The position numbers were made by a program, and so were the translations under genes. A DNA stretch of 64,000 nt, taken from NCBI RefSeq assembly GCF_025766255.1, contig NW_026516798.1:44987-108986 (forward strand), in the 5' to 3' direction. Shown piece by piece: positions 47,131-58,384 of the stretch; position 1 is the first letter of the stretch, and each line of letters begins with the position of its first letter. The DNA is from Zychaea mexicana (taxonomy: Eukaryota; Mucoromycota; Mucoromycetes; Mucorales; Lichtheimiaceae). Below the pieces are notes generated by a model, which saw only the letters and a list, made by a program, of their open reading frames with translations, made no database searches and had not been told where the DNA came from.

Positions 47131-48086
47131 TGTATAATCAAAAACTATTTACTATGTCACTACTCGGCACCGAATTACTTAGCTAATAACCTAAAGCTGA
47201 AAGATTGATAGCGGCTATAAATAAAGTAAATAGTGCTTTTTGTTCAGGGAGGTAGGGGAAACACAACTCAGGCTACATGGCGTGCTTAAAAGACGCAACA
47301 AAATGGATTTTGAGTAGAGAGTGTACGTGAAAACCGGCCTGAGCACTGAAAAAAAAACCGAGTTCTCAAATAATCAAAAGGGACGCGATTACTCATGCGT
47401 GTAGTAATAGATGCATGGGATTGAAGGGTCGTAGTAGTGTCTATAGCAAAGACTGTGAATTAAAAACGTGCTTTATTTCATTGTCGATATACAGTATGGC
47501 CGTGCGTGGTTGCATGTCAAATATGAATTGTGTTCCAACTGCTGGTCTGGTAAGGGGCTTGAGAGCTTGGGGGGTAATAGATCTCTGGACTATTTGCATG
47601 GTGTCATGTACATGAATTTACGAGAACAAAATCTTGTCGTTCCTTTGGTTCGCAACACTATCATACATAAATGTTACATGGTCTTCAACAAAAGTCCTTT
47701 GTTTTTCACGACTCCGTCTCTGTTCTCTTGTCTTTCCCGCTTTCCACTTCTTTTCTTTCTCCTCCTGTCTCCCAGCCTTTTTCAAGATATAAAATATAGT
47801 CAGCACCCTTTATTTCACATCCGTTAACTTCCAACCCTCAATGACTTACTGAAATCCTGGGAATGGTAAGAATAACATAATAAATATTCACCTCCCCGCA
47901 TATTTCACTTTGAACAGATCATTCCGGGTTGAAACCTTATCGATTTGTATCTCTCTATCTATAAGAAATGACTTATCCTTGGCAACTATCATACCACAGC
48001 GTGTGCACTAAACTGGTGAATCGTTCTTGATGATTATATAGAGGAAAAGGTCAACCAGGTAAAAAAAATATAGATTATTTGATTTA
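47131..48086. other. Intergenic region, no gene recognised
   Basis: About 1 kb; includes a C/T-rich stretch (47700-47780). Short ORFs only. Confidence 0.5.
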
Positions 48087-48264
48087 CAGTGGTTCCCCGT
48101 TTAATTTCAACCTCAAAGAGGTCTACAAAGTGCTGAAACTACTGAAGGTTGACACAAAACGTGCGTGATTCAAGCAGTGCTTTATGCTCAAAAGGGGTAT
48201 ATAAAGAAGTTGGAATAACTGAGGGTTTATTTTATTGAGAGTAAAATTAAACGGGGAACCATTG
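48087..48264. mobile_element. 178-bp MITE (pogo/Tc1-mariner type)
   Basis: Terminal inverted repeats starting CAGTGGTTCCCCGTTTAATT on the left and, read from the other end, CAATGGTTCCCCGTTTAATT: one mismatch in 20. TA flanks both ends (48085-48086, 48265-48266). There is no coding capacity. Its termini resemble but do not equal those of the 37-kb pogo-like element, so it needs a different transposase. Confidence 0.85.
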
Positions 48265-49185
48265 TATGTACGTGAGCCATATAGTGACAACTTCTTCCTG
48301 AAAACTGGTAATCCGTGTGCAGTACTGTATCACTAAGATGTGTCTGCATATTGCAATGTTCGCGCATGTGAGGCTATGAGGGAGATCACAGCAATCATTA
48401 ATGACCGAACAAAATAGTATGATGTGTTATTTACTATGTTGGATACAACAGCTGCTGGAATCGGTACGCGCCTTTACTTTACACAATATGGAAAAGTAGC
48501 CACAGCTGTGTGTTGCTGTGCAATGGAGCATGTACAGTACGCTTGCTATAGATGGTATATATTTGCCCTGCACTATGTGTAGTTTGTCCTAGTGCTCGTT
48601 ACTTTCACAATCCGTGTGAATTTAAAGGGAGTCCACTGTAGATAGTTAAGCTTGACTATAACATACTAATGTATCAAGGTTTTAGAGGAAGCAAATAAGC
48701 TGCGTTTAAAAAAAAGACATTTAACTCGTATCTTCTTTTATTCTTCCAAAGTTAATGCTCTCGCTTGCAATGGCGTTGTTAAACTATAGGTACCAGGTTC
48801 TCAGCTCAGTGTTATAATGAAACCGACCTGATTCGACATTTGTCTCGGTTCCTCGGTTCTCAAGAAGATCCTTGCATATAAATACATTTTAGCCTTTCTT
48901 TCTCGGCTTCTTTCTGCTGCAATACATGATGATAATGACGAATATTGATTCCCATCTATTGAATCCATTGACAGTAGATATGTAAGCTGCAGCGCGTCGC
49001 TGATATCATTTGCAAAGATCGTGGTTAATTATGTAACCCAGGCATTGATACTGTATTCCTTCGGCAAAAAGACACTCGTTGGTTAAAAGTGCTTACAACC
49101 CCCGCTGACTGGTGCTGTAAGAAAAGCAAACTGTAAAAAATTGCACCTTTTTTTATAATTAGTATCTCATACCGATAATATCGTA
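48265..49185. other. Intergenic region between two transposons
   Basis: No gene or repeat recognised. Confidence 0.45.
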
Positions 49186-50052
49186 CAGTGGCCGCTCGTT
49201 ATAGTGATATGCCTGGTGAGACCCAAACCCCATCACTATATCGAATTATTACTTTATCGAATTGTAGTTCCGTCAAAGATATCCGGTACATAGATTACGC
49301 GGGGTATTTGGCGAGCTCTGCAGAAGAAGCTCTAGAATCACATCCTGTCAAAATTGATAGTATGCAACTCCTTAAAAATTTTAGTGTAGGAGAATAAGCT
49401 GAAAGGCTTCTATCTGATGAGCTTGGTGCTGGCTGCTGGGATTTTGGATACTCATGAGGAAACATGTGGCGTTGATGGTATTGATTTGATACTATATGAA
49501 AAATTAGAGGATACCTATGCACCAACTTCCTTCAACGACCTCATTAACGATGCTATGATTATCGATAGAAATTAAGGTACATTCATAAACGGCTGATGTA
49601 ACTGCATATGTAAAAGTCACGGGCTTGTTTCTGATACAGACAGGTAGATGTTGATGAAGAAGAGAATAACTAGAGAAGACGAGATGAGGAAGGAAGCATT
49701 GAAGCCACTGCATAGTAAAGGAGAGAGGAAGCAGTATATGAGCGATTTATTGAAAACAATGGTGGTTGAAGACGACCTGCACGCTCAGTTATATAGGCTT
49801 ATTAGAAAAAAGATGCATAGACTAGACTCTGAGATATTAACCAGCACAAAGCAAACTGATCTTTTTTCCTTTTCTGATAAATAAAATTATACTATTGGTC
49901 CGCTCGATATAATGATATTTCTGATGGTTGATATCACATATCACAATAGCGAATTAGTAATAATTCCCTGCTTAATTTGAGTTGGACCCAATAAACCCAT
50001 CACTATATCGAAATATCACTATATCGAATATCACTATAACGAGCGGCCACTG
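49186..50052. mobile_element. 867-bp non-autonomous DNA transposon with TA duplication
   Basis: Perfect 25-bp terminal inverted repeats (CAGTGGCCGCTCGTTATAGT...) at 49186-49210 and 50028-50052, flanked by TA (49184-49185, 50053-50054). Subterminal copies of ATCACTATATCGA occur near both ends (about 49231 on the left; two or three at 49998-50035 on the right) and probably bind transposase. Two short frames survive inside: 49188-49397, and 49648-49884 (Lys/Arg-rich, KKRITREDEMRKEAL). They look like remnants of a larger pogo-type gene, but no catalytic motif is visible. Confidence 0.85.
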
Positions 50053-50332
50053 TAATTTGTGTTTTACACTAGATACATGTGGCTATGTATGTGATAAATA
50101 TAAGCTTCACCCAAGGGGCTTATAATGCAATGATATTATCTACCCAGCACACGACGTGCTTCTTCTCGTAGGGTGCACGCGGCGCTAAATCATTTCGGTA
50201 ATATTGAAAATCGCTGCTTCAGTGTTTAGTACCCATTATTTCAGCGAGAGACGTTCTTTCTCTCATGGCTCGTCAAACGAGAATTAAAAGAACTCTTCAG
50301 TTGTTTCTGCGGAAAATTAGCTATTTGTTTAA

Positions 50333-50884
50333 GAGAAGTGCTACGCGTACGAGTTTTTTTTCTTATGCATACGAGTTTTTCTGAGCGGGTTTTTAAAGTG
50401 GTTGTGTTATAAAACCTTGTATAGCCAATCCAATTGCCAGTCTTACACGTACGAGTTTTTTGCTAAATGTACTGAACAGCATATGCGTACGAGGTTTTGT
50501 CTACCCATCAGTCTTCCCCTATTTAGATGGCCTTGTCAAAATAGCTAGCTATTGTCCTACTTCTTGATGTAGAACTGCTTGCTAAATGGGTGCAATGGGT
50601 TTAATTACGTTGTTCTTTTCGAGATCTTACAGGATTCTGTTCTGCCTCTATACAGTGATGGCATATATGAGTTTTGCATTCCTTCTTTTCTTTAAGTTCT
50701 TGGCCTTTTCCCAAAATTAGATGGAACACTAAGCTCGATATCAGGATCCTAATCAATCAAGCAATTCATTTGTTTGTGTGGAGGTAGTTTTCTACCGAGT
50801 CCACATAGGTAACAATCACTTATAAAAGAACTCTGGGCAGCGCTCTTTTACGCGTATGGATTTTTTTAACCTGGTTCCACGTAA
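50333..50884 (+). repeat. Left long inverted arm of the 9-bp-TSD element
   Basis: Pairs with 51682-52240. Carries CGTACGAG-type motifs near 50345, 50368 (one change), 50447 and 50485, and a degenerate copy near 50851. Confidence 0.85.
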
Positions 50885-51005
50885 ATCATAAGTAGCGGGG
50901 ACAAATTTTGACAGTTGTCTGCTTACACGTACGAGTTTTTTCTATGTAAATTATAACTAGCTGGGGTAAATTTTGACAGCTATCTGCTAACGCGTACGAG
51001 TTTTC
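50855..51005 (+). repeat. Tandem duplication of about 70 bp inside the element
   Basis: Two copies share ...GTAAAT(C/T)ATAA, then GGG(G)ACAAATTTTGACAG / GGGTAAATTTTGACAG, then CTGCT(T/A)ACRCGTACGAGTTT. Each copy ends in the CGTACGAG motif seen in the arms, so the motif array extends inward beyond the left arm. Confidence 0.7.
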
Positions 51006-51204
51006 TTAAGCCTGCTTGCAGTGAGTTATTTGTTAATCTGAAGACCGTTCAAACAGCTCCATAGGAAGTGGAAGTTTCATAGGAAACTTGCTCACTGTAA
51101 TTTCGAGTACTATATGCGTTTCAAATGTAAAAAGACTATGATCTAACATATTAAGTAGAAATAATAGTGAGGATAAGTACTGGCTCCCTACTTCATAACA
51201 AGAC

Positions 51205-51447
51205 CAAGACTACAACATTGAAAGATTGCGCCTTACATACATGTCTTACGTCCAAATGATCCTTGCACCAGAAACAGCCATTTTACTTATAGCTGAAGAT
51301 CTGGAAGAAGGTAGAAGGAGCAAAAATCTAAATGAATGGGATCTAATGCAGATAGAAGGTGTTGAAGATCTCACATCTTATGCACGACTTCGCATGTGGA
51401 AAAGTGCACAGTTTGGTTCCAATGTATTTCCAGAAACGTATAAATAG
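51205..51447 (+). pseudogene. Small coding remnant in the element core (RTC4-like?)
   Basis: About 79 codons are open, bounded by stops, with no clear start (an ATG at 51241 is possible). The text YVQMILAPETAILLIAEDLE followed by an Arg-rich helix resembles, from memory, the C-terminal RTC4-like domain pattern (LVPE...LI.ED). This is a weak match. It could be a captured host fragment or part of the lost element protein. Confidence 0.3.
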
Positions 51448-51681
51448 TATCTGACAGCTTTCATTACCTTTTTTCCGATTTTTTCTTGTTGTAACAACCC
51501 ATTTGTTTATCTCTCCTCCATTTCATTTCTATTTTTCTCTGTCAGACACAATTACTGTTATCCACCTTATATTTACTCTCACATGAATTAGCGTTTTAAT
51601 TCTCTTATATTTTCTCTTGGATTTTACCTTTTTATACATAAACACTGACTTCTTATCACAGTAGCTTATGTTAAAGGGCTG

Positions 51682-52240
51682 TTTTACGCGTGGAACCACT
51701 ATAAAAAAAAACTCGTACGCGTAAAAGAGCGCTGCCCAAAGTTCTTTTTTTATAAATGATTGCTAACTATATGGACTCGGTAGAAAACTCCTCCACATGA
51801 ACAAGTGAATTGCTTGATTGATTAGAATCCTGATATCGCTTGGTGTGGCATCAAATATTGGGGAAAAGGCCAAGAACTTAAAGAAAAGAAGCGAATGCAA
51901 ACTTATATATGCCATTACTGTATGGTGGCAGAACAGACGTGTAAGATCTCGAAAAGAACAGCGTAAATAAATCCATTGCGCCCATTTAATGAGCAGTTTG
52001 TACATCAAGAAGTATGACAATAGCTATTTATTTTGAGAAGGCCATTCAAAAAAACGGAAGATTGATGGATAGACAAAAACTCGTACGCATATGCTGTTCA
52101 GTTCCTTTAGCAAAAAACTCGTACGTGTAAGACCGGCAATTGGATTGGCTATACAAGGTTTCACAACACAACCACTTTAAAAACCCGCTCAGAAAAACTC
52201 GTACGCGTAAGAAAAAAAACTCGTACGCGTAGCACTTCTC
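51682..52240 (-). repeat. Right long inverted arm of the 9-bp-TSD element
   Basis: Reverse complement of the left arm with scattered substitutions and small indels. Carries ACTCGTACG motifs near 51711, 52078, 52116, 52197 and 52220. Confidence 0.85.
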
Positions 52241-52249
52241 TTTGTTTAA

Positions 52250-53720
52250 TAATTCTACAGTATCGATATATATATATATAGGCCAGTAGAAAGAAAATAA
52301 TATTACAATTGATGGAATAGTCATGATATCAAATGCTCATCTCTTTTTCTTTCCGAGTTTTAGTATGTAGGATAACACGATGGACATCATTAATGGAGCT
52401 GTGTACTTGGTTGTACCTTGGATATGCACTGCTTGTTTGGCGTCTGTTGTATTCATAAAAATTGCGTTATCACAATTGAGGCTGCCTATTGTATGGAACT
52501 CGTTGGGAGAGATGTAGAAGATGATCAATGGGACAGAGGGAGAAGAATGAAAGAATGGGTTTGAAAACCATCATGTTGAGTAATTAATAATTGACATGAT
52601 GTACTATACAGTCAAGTTCTATATCATGTGAATACTCGTTCAAACTATCTACTGTTCTTTATATCATTTAAACCCCTTTATCATTCAACACTATATTATC
52701 AAGAATACATCTTTCTGATAAACGTGAAAGAAATAAATGTTACTCCTAACGCTTCCTATTTGTTTGCGAACAAAGGAGATCCTCGTTGTCGGTAAGATAT
52801 ATTTCATTCGCATTCTGGATCAATAAACACGGCTGCAACGAGATGTTGCAGCCGAGTCAATTTGGGCTCACTTCAACTGTACATAAACAGAAACAACGCA
52901 GCAAATTGGCCACAAAGTTTGATAAAAAGACTTGCTCGCCTTTATTGACTTGATGCCCAGCTGTTGATATAGGTCAGCATGGCCAATACGATTGCGCCGA
53001 GCAGATGCGATGTGTGTGACACTATTGCCTCCTTTTCAGGATTAGTACCGAGATATTTATACGAAAAAAAGATGAATGTGTTGCAATAAAGAGAGAGAGA
53101 GAGAGAGAGAGGAAACCGTGTAACTTGAGTAAAACGAAGGATGGAAAGAAAAAGGAGTTGTGGCGTGTGAAACGAGCCGAAATGAATGGGTTTGGGAAGA
53201 TGGAAGCCTGCAAAAATGCAACAGAAGTCGTCGCTCTCACATGGTTCATGCAATAAATTTTGGTCTACGTGGCCGTATTTTAATTGCTCAAGTGCTGACG
53301 CCTACGGGAAGTTCTCGCATTTCCGCAACAGATGATGTCAAGGCTCACAGGTGGCAGATTAAAGTGGGAGTACCTTGAACGGGTCAGGTGGTGCATTACC
53401 GTCCCTTCTTCACTCAGACAGCCAAACCCACTTTCCAAAAAGGCAGGGACATATTGAACATCTGTATAAACTATTGAACGAAATATCGTCAGGTATATGA
53501 TCGGTTAGCCACTTGTTTATGTTGTATAATACGGTGCTTGCTTTTGTGATGGTATGTAATTAAGGGAATGAGGCATCAGCCCTCACTTTGACAATCTTGC
53601 CTTCAAGGATACATTCCTTGGTAGCCACAACGACAACATGAACATGCGTATCCAGGATACAAAAGAATTGTTAGGAGCCGTTGATTTACGTATATCTGGT
53701 CACCCTGTATCAGTGTAACA
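52250..53720 (-). other. Unresolved minus-strand coding stretches, no gene assembled
   Basis: Several exon-like pieces lie on the minus strand. One ends at 53571 (CILEGKIVKVRADASFP, stop). One near 53230-53320 reads ASALEQLKYGHVDQNLLHEP before a GTGAGA donor. One, 52942-53028, reads EAIVSHTSHLLGAIVLAMLT and ends INSWASSQ, stop; it has a hydrophobic membrane-like segment and is preceded by a (GA)n-bearing intron-like gap. 52337-52458 encodes MNTTDAKQAVHIQGTTK and a hydrophobic tail ending KLGKKKR. I could not join them into a single gene or name a family. Confidence 0.25.
53091..53111. repeat. (GA)n microsatellite
   Basis: About ten GA repeats on the plus strand; it would lie in an intron if the minus-strand pieces around it are one gene. 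Confidence 0.9.
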
Positions 53721-53759
53721 GCACAAAAATTAATGAGCATTGACGGTGAATATGATGTG

Positions 53760-54340
53760 TAAGATGCAATACAGTAGTGGCCGAAAACATTGTTCCTGAT
53801 GTGGTTAGAAGACCTTTAAAATCTCTTATGCAACCGCAATAGAATTAGTGGCATGTTTGACTTCGTCACTTACTTATTACAGATATCAGGCTTCGAATTA
53901 TTACAACCCTTCGCTTTTAAGAGAGCTACATATTGCTGATGCTGCTTCGTCAAACGTTACACTGTGCATCAAGAGCCTGCAGTTGCGACGAGTAGAAAAG
54001 TACATAGCAACTGAAAAATCATAGAGCAACGTGGCCTATTAAGAGTAAGCTCTTTTGCTGAGGATCACAAAGTGTCTTGCTACTATCGATGCACTTGCAT
54101 TGATTGAACAGAAAGAGGGATCATCCCCCGCAGCGGAGAGATAGTTTTCGCAATGAGGGGCTCAAGCGATCGGGCTCAGATCGAATGAGGGATTCTCTTT
54201 CCGCTTACCAAGCAAACCCTCCTGGAGTTCCACAACGTTTAAATTATTTTGCTGCGTCAACGAATCATGACAGCTGCAAAGCTTTGTGTATATACAGAAT
54301 ATACAGGTACTCAGAGAGAATAGTTACATGAGATGTTGTC
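53760..54340 (+). other. Plus-strand exon-like pieces, possible decayed gene
   Basis: Three open pieces have coding-like composition: 53766-53838 (NTVVAENIVPDVVRRPLKSL), 53882-54024 (after a ttacag acceptor: YQASNYYNPSLLRELHIADA...) and 54109-54330 (after a gaacag acceptor: RDHPPQRRDSFRNEGLKRSG...). They do not join into one uninterrupted frame in my reading, and no start or family is evident. 54340-54900 holds nothing recognisable. Confidence 0.25.
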
Positions 54341-54900
54341 AACTCCCAACGAGCCATCCATGTCAATTCATCTAGCAAGAAGTACGACGACAAGCATATC
54401 ACAGCAGTAGGCGCTGATTGTACGAAATCGACGATGGCATATCTTACACTCCGACCAAACTAAACCAACGAACCTTTGTTCGATCGGTGTTCCCAAAGAA
54501 CTTCAAACTCTTACACTAGCGTAAAAACCTTTTTGACGGCAAAACATCAACCTCAGCGCCACTGGAGCAAAAACAAACAAAGACAGAAAACAAATACACA
54601 TTGCTTACGTACAAATAAGAATATAGGACTATAAGCATCAAAGTAAGACACTGGTATAATCAATTAGAGCAATATATGAAAAGGTATCGTGTTATTATAA
54701 TTGGTGGATTTTATAAAGTAGCAATATTGCAACTACACAGTCTTAATGCATATAATCGAACAAGCGCTGCAATGGATCGTCGATCAGAAAACCCGTGAAA
54801 CAATCCTGCTCCCCTCCCTTTCAGCAACACTTGTAAATACATTGAGGGTATGTCGCAGGCAAAAGCACGCGTGCGGCTGCAGCATATTTTGTTTGATTGA

Positions 54901-55194
54901 TCAGCTGCGATCAAACGACATGATGCTTGATTTTCTGTCCATCCCCGTCATTGAAGGTGATGTTGTCATCCGCTGTTGTTTCTTCATTTGAGATTCGGTA
55001 AACTTGCATAATTGTCGTGCATATTCTTCTCGTGCCATATCCAAAAGTTTATCTCTGGTCGTCAAAGACATGGACCGTGCTGGCTTTGCCGTCGAACCGT
55101 TGCTCGTTGCTGCGCTAGTGGTGTTGGTATTTGAAGCTGAATGATGCTTTCCTCTGTTTTGAAAGGCGTTTTTTCCATGGACTTCGGTAGACAT
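54901..55194 (-). CDS. Small hypothetical protein, 97 residues
   Basis: Complete ATG-to-stop frame. It has a Ser/Thr/Asn-rich N-terminal half (SASNTNTTSAATSNGSTAK) and a predicted helix SLTTRDKLLDMAREEYARQL with a basic end KKQQR. The tail has Ser/Met-rich potential phosphosites. No family is recognised. The charged helix and low-complexity context look like a real small protein, but expression evidence would be decisive. Confidence 0.45.
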   Translation of the reverse strand: MSTEVHGKNAFQNRGKHHSASNTNTTSAATSNGSTAKPARSMSLTTRDKLLDMAREEYARQLCKFTESQMKKQQRMTTSPSMTGMDRKSSIMSFDRS

Positions 55195-56297
55195 GTTATT
55201 ATGCAGATTTTATTTTTGAAGAAAGGAAAAAGAAAGAACAAGAAAGAGGAAAGACAGAAAGAGGAAGATGTCGTTTTAAAACGACCAGACTCCTTTGATT
55301 TAAAGTTTCCCTCCTTCCATTTCGAGCTACTATGTCTTGCTGCATGGCATTAGAGAGATAAAGATGGAGAGAAAAGCCCTTAATTCGGGAGAGAGCAAAT
55401 AAGAAACATAGTATGACATAACGATTTGACAGGAAGTACCAGCTGGATGTATACTTTCGGTGCTTTCCATACTGCAGCTAAAAGCCCATCGTTTGTACAT
55501 TGATGGAAGGAAACAAGGTTTACTTTGTTGAATGATGCCAATGAAGAAACTCGAAGCGATAACGGTGCGCTTATTCACCTCTTAATTGAACTGAAAGAGA
55601 TAGCCTCACAGTAATATCAGAAAAGGGGGTTATCGAACCCGCTAAGATGAAGATCTCTCAAATATATACGCGACGACACGTAGAACGTATAACTACTGTC
55701 GTACGTGTAGCTCTTTTAGTAAAACTATTAGGCAGAATACTCAATAAACTATGCAGAAGATAACGGATGGCACATTGCTTCGAATGGTCTACAGAGATGC
55801 AAGCAACTGTGCCTCTATAACTGGCGTAGCGACTTCCAACGATGATGTTGTTGATTCGGAGAATAAGAGCTACAGTGACACTTTTCATTATATAAGGGCT
55901 ACAGTTTGATTGTATGACACTCAAACAAACCTGATTTGAAAGTATTACACTTAGGATACATCCAGCATTACGTCCTAGCAAATTTTTAACATTGAAGAGC
56001 TATTGCATAAAAAGGAAGTGTATTAATTATGAGCTGGCTATGATCATATTGAAAACTCCACCTCATCTAAGAGGCCCTCAATTCGTCATCTATAATGTGC
56101 TTCTTATAAAACAAAGAGTTTTTGCGAAAAGATCTTGAAAGAGAAATGTATACTACTGGCTACAAAAAGTGAAGTTAAAACTCATGCGACAAACGCCGCT
56201 TACCGAATTTCACATGCATAGTTGAAAAAGCTGGGGTAATAAGGGGAAAGCGAGCCAAGGAAAACTGCATATTGTTCTTCCTCTTTTACATAATTAT
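55195..56297. other. Intergenic region before the isomerase gene
   Basis: About 1.1 kb with only chance ORFs. No repeat or RNA gene recognised; a TTCGAAC-like stretch near 55632 was checked for a tRNA T-arm and did not fit. Confidence 0.45.
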
Positions 56298-57715
56298 ATG
56301 TTTTCTGAAATGACCGCCGTACCAAAGCTTGAAACGATCGAGATTACTTTGTTCCCTTCGGGTGTTGCCGAGATTGCCTTTAATCGTCCGCAACGATACA
56401 ATGCGCTCTCTCCTCAAGCATACAGGGTACAAAGAAGATTTTTTTTGACAGCTTCTATGTGTGCCCTGAAATGCATTTAACCCTTTCTCTCCATTTCTTT
56501 TTTTAGGATTGGCTTACTGCCTTCCAATGGGCTGCACAATGTGACGATGTCAAGGTAACTGTTCTTACAGGTCGTGGCAAATACTATACTTCGGGACAAC
56601 AGCTTGAAATGCCAAACTTTGACGATGACGATCTCCCTGCTGAAATGGAAAGACGCCGCAACACTACAAAGTAAGAGAGTTAAATAGAGAACTTTACACC
56701 CTTCCATACATACGATTGGATCTAGTGCTCTTTTTGTCCACCGGATATTGACTCGACGAGTCTATGATTATTAAAGGAATGTGGTTTCGGAAATGATTCG
56801 TTTTCCAAAGGTTTTGATCGGTGCAGTCAATGGTGAGTTACACCAGCAAATGGTGAGGGAGTGTTGATACAGCGCACCCATCGTTTTCCGGAAATTTAAC
56901 CGACCTTTTAACCGACTTACACGATAATAGGACCTGCTATTGGATTTGGAACCACCACATTGGCTCTTTGTGATGTAGTCTATGCAGTACCCGATGCTAC
57001 TTTTAATACCCCTTTCATGAAGCTAGGTATGGATGCGTTGTCTGCAAAAACCATCGTTGGCATGACTACTGATTATTTGCTAACCTTTGTTGCCGTTATC
57101 ATGCAGCTTTCTGTGCAGAGGGCTGCTCATCTGTCCTATTCCCACGGTATGTCGAAATTAGTCTTTAAAACATAAGAACAACACTCATTCGATGTATTTC
57201 TTGAATGTTTTAGCATTATGGGCTCTGCCAAGGCTAATGAAATGCTCGTAAGTTACTGTGGAGACCGGGATATAATTTACATTGGAAATGTGGTATTAAC
57301 GTGGATATTTTTGCTATTCCGATATGATCATGTAGTTGCTGGGCAAGGTTTTCACGGCTGAGGAAATGGAAAGCTGCAACTTCCTCACACGGATACTCCC
57401 CAAGGAAAACTTCCGTGAGCAGGTTCTCGCTATTGCGGAAGAAACTGCCAAGTTCTCGGTGGAAGCCATGAAGGTGACAAAGGGCTTGGTTCGTGGAAAC
57501 GATATCGAGTTTCTTGAAAACGTCAATAAGGTCGAGATGGAAGCCTTGGCTGAGCGAATGGCTAGTCCAGATTCGTTAGAAAGCATTTTACGCTTTGTTG
57601 GTATGTTTCATCCAAAGGATGGTGTGCGATGGGGGGTACGAATATTATGATTGAAAAGATACTAAGACATAAATCATACATAGAGGAATCCAAGAAGAAA
57701 AAGAGCAAGTTGTGA
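56298..57715 (+). CDS. ECI1: Peroxisomal delta3,delta2-enoyl-CoA isomerase (crotonase family)
   Basis: Shifts double bonds of unsaturated fatty acyl-CoA so that beta-oxidation can proceed. Eight exons: 56298-56426, 56507-56670, 56777-56832, 56931-57026, 57107-57146, 57214-57247, 57336-57600, 57684-57715; 271 residues. Crotonase landmarks are AEIAFNRPQRYNALSPQAYR, VLTGRGKYYTSGQQLE (first oxyanion-hole region), VNGPAIGFGTTTLALCDVVY (second oxyanion glycine), TFNTPFMKLGFCAEGCSSVL (the Glu of CAEGCSS fits the isomerase catalytic Glu) and FPRIMGSAKANEMLL. The C-terminus is KKKKSKL, a canonical PTS1 import signal, carried alone by the last 32-nt exon. A second in-frame ATG (56310) gives a start four residues shorter. 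Confidence 0.93.
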
Positions 57716-58384
57716 AGATAATGTGTTATTATCATAAGTTTCACAACACATATTTGTTATTGTCCTTAATAATCCTACAAATTTGAACCTGTTTTTGCTC
57801 GTTTTATGTGAGCTAATACTGATCAAATAATTAGAAGCAAGTGTTCTTCTTATACATATTGATTGATTCATGAAGAGTAATGGATGTTATGGTTCTGTAA
57901 TTCAGCTTGAAAACTAGGGATGAGTGATGACTACTATCAAACTAATACATTGGTACACCAGCTATGAATGGATAATGTACTGTACATGCTAAAAATTGTC
58001 GACAGCTTTAATATAGAATTTACGTACGTAAAACGCTTTGGCCATGCGAAATTCATACAAGGGACCTACGCGTTGCTTTGCCAGCCTACAAATCTTGCGT
58101 TTATACAGGTACAGATATGATAGATAATGTGGCGTATAGTATTACGCAAAGATTTGTGTGTGAGCCTACCCCTTGCTACATTTGAGTGTTAGACACAGCC
58201 AACATTATAGCATCATTTCAAAAAGAGCAAGGCTCTAAATGAGCTTGGTCTTGTCAAAATTGATACGATGACATGTCGCACGAAATAATCGAGAGCGTGG
58301 AGCTTATATGTTTTATGACAAGCTGAGGCCAAAAATAAGGTTATGAAACATATGAACCTCAGTGTACAGTGTTTCCAACATGCA
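57716..58384. other. Intergenic region, no gene recognised
   Basis: 3' flank of the isomerase gene; only chance ORFs. Confidence 0.5.

Larger units (their letters stand above)
50333..52240. mobile_element. 1.9-kb Mutator-like / foldback element with long inverted arms and 9-bp TSD
   Basis: Inverted arms of about 550 bp (50333-50884 and 51682-52240, roughly 90% identical by eye) begin GAGAAGTGCTACGCGTACGA. Both ends are flanked by the same 9-mer TTTGTTTAA (50324-50332 and 52241-52249). A 9-bp duplication with long TIRs is the hallmark of Mutator-like elements and of foldback elements. The arms contain repeated ACTCGTACGCG/CGTACGAG blocks. The 800-bp core contains a tandem duplication and a small coding remnant, but no transposase. 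It is presumably non-autonomous. Confidence 0.88.

Noticed and set aside
55600..55680. Possible tRNA T-arm on the minus strand (GGGTTCGATAACCC)
   Set aside because: The five-base stem and seven-base loop do not fit, and no A box or acceptor stem is present upstream.
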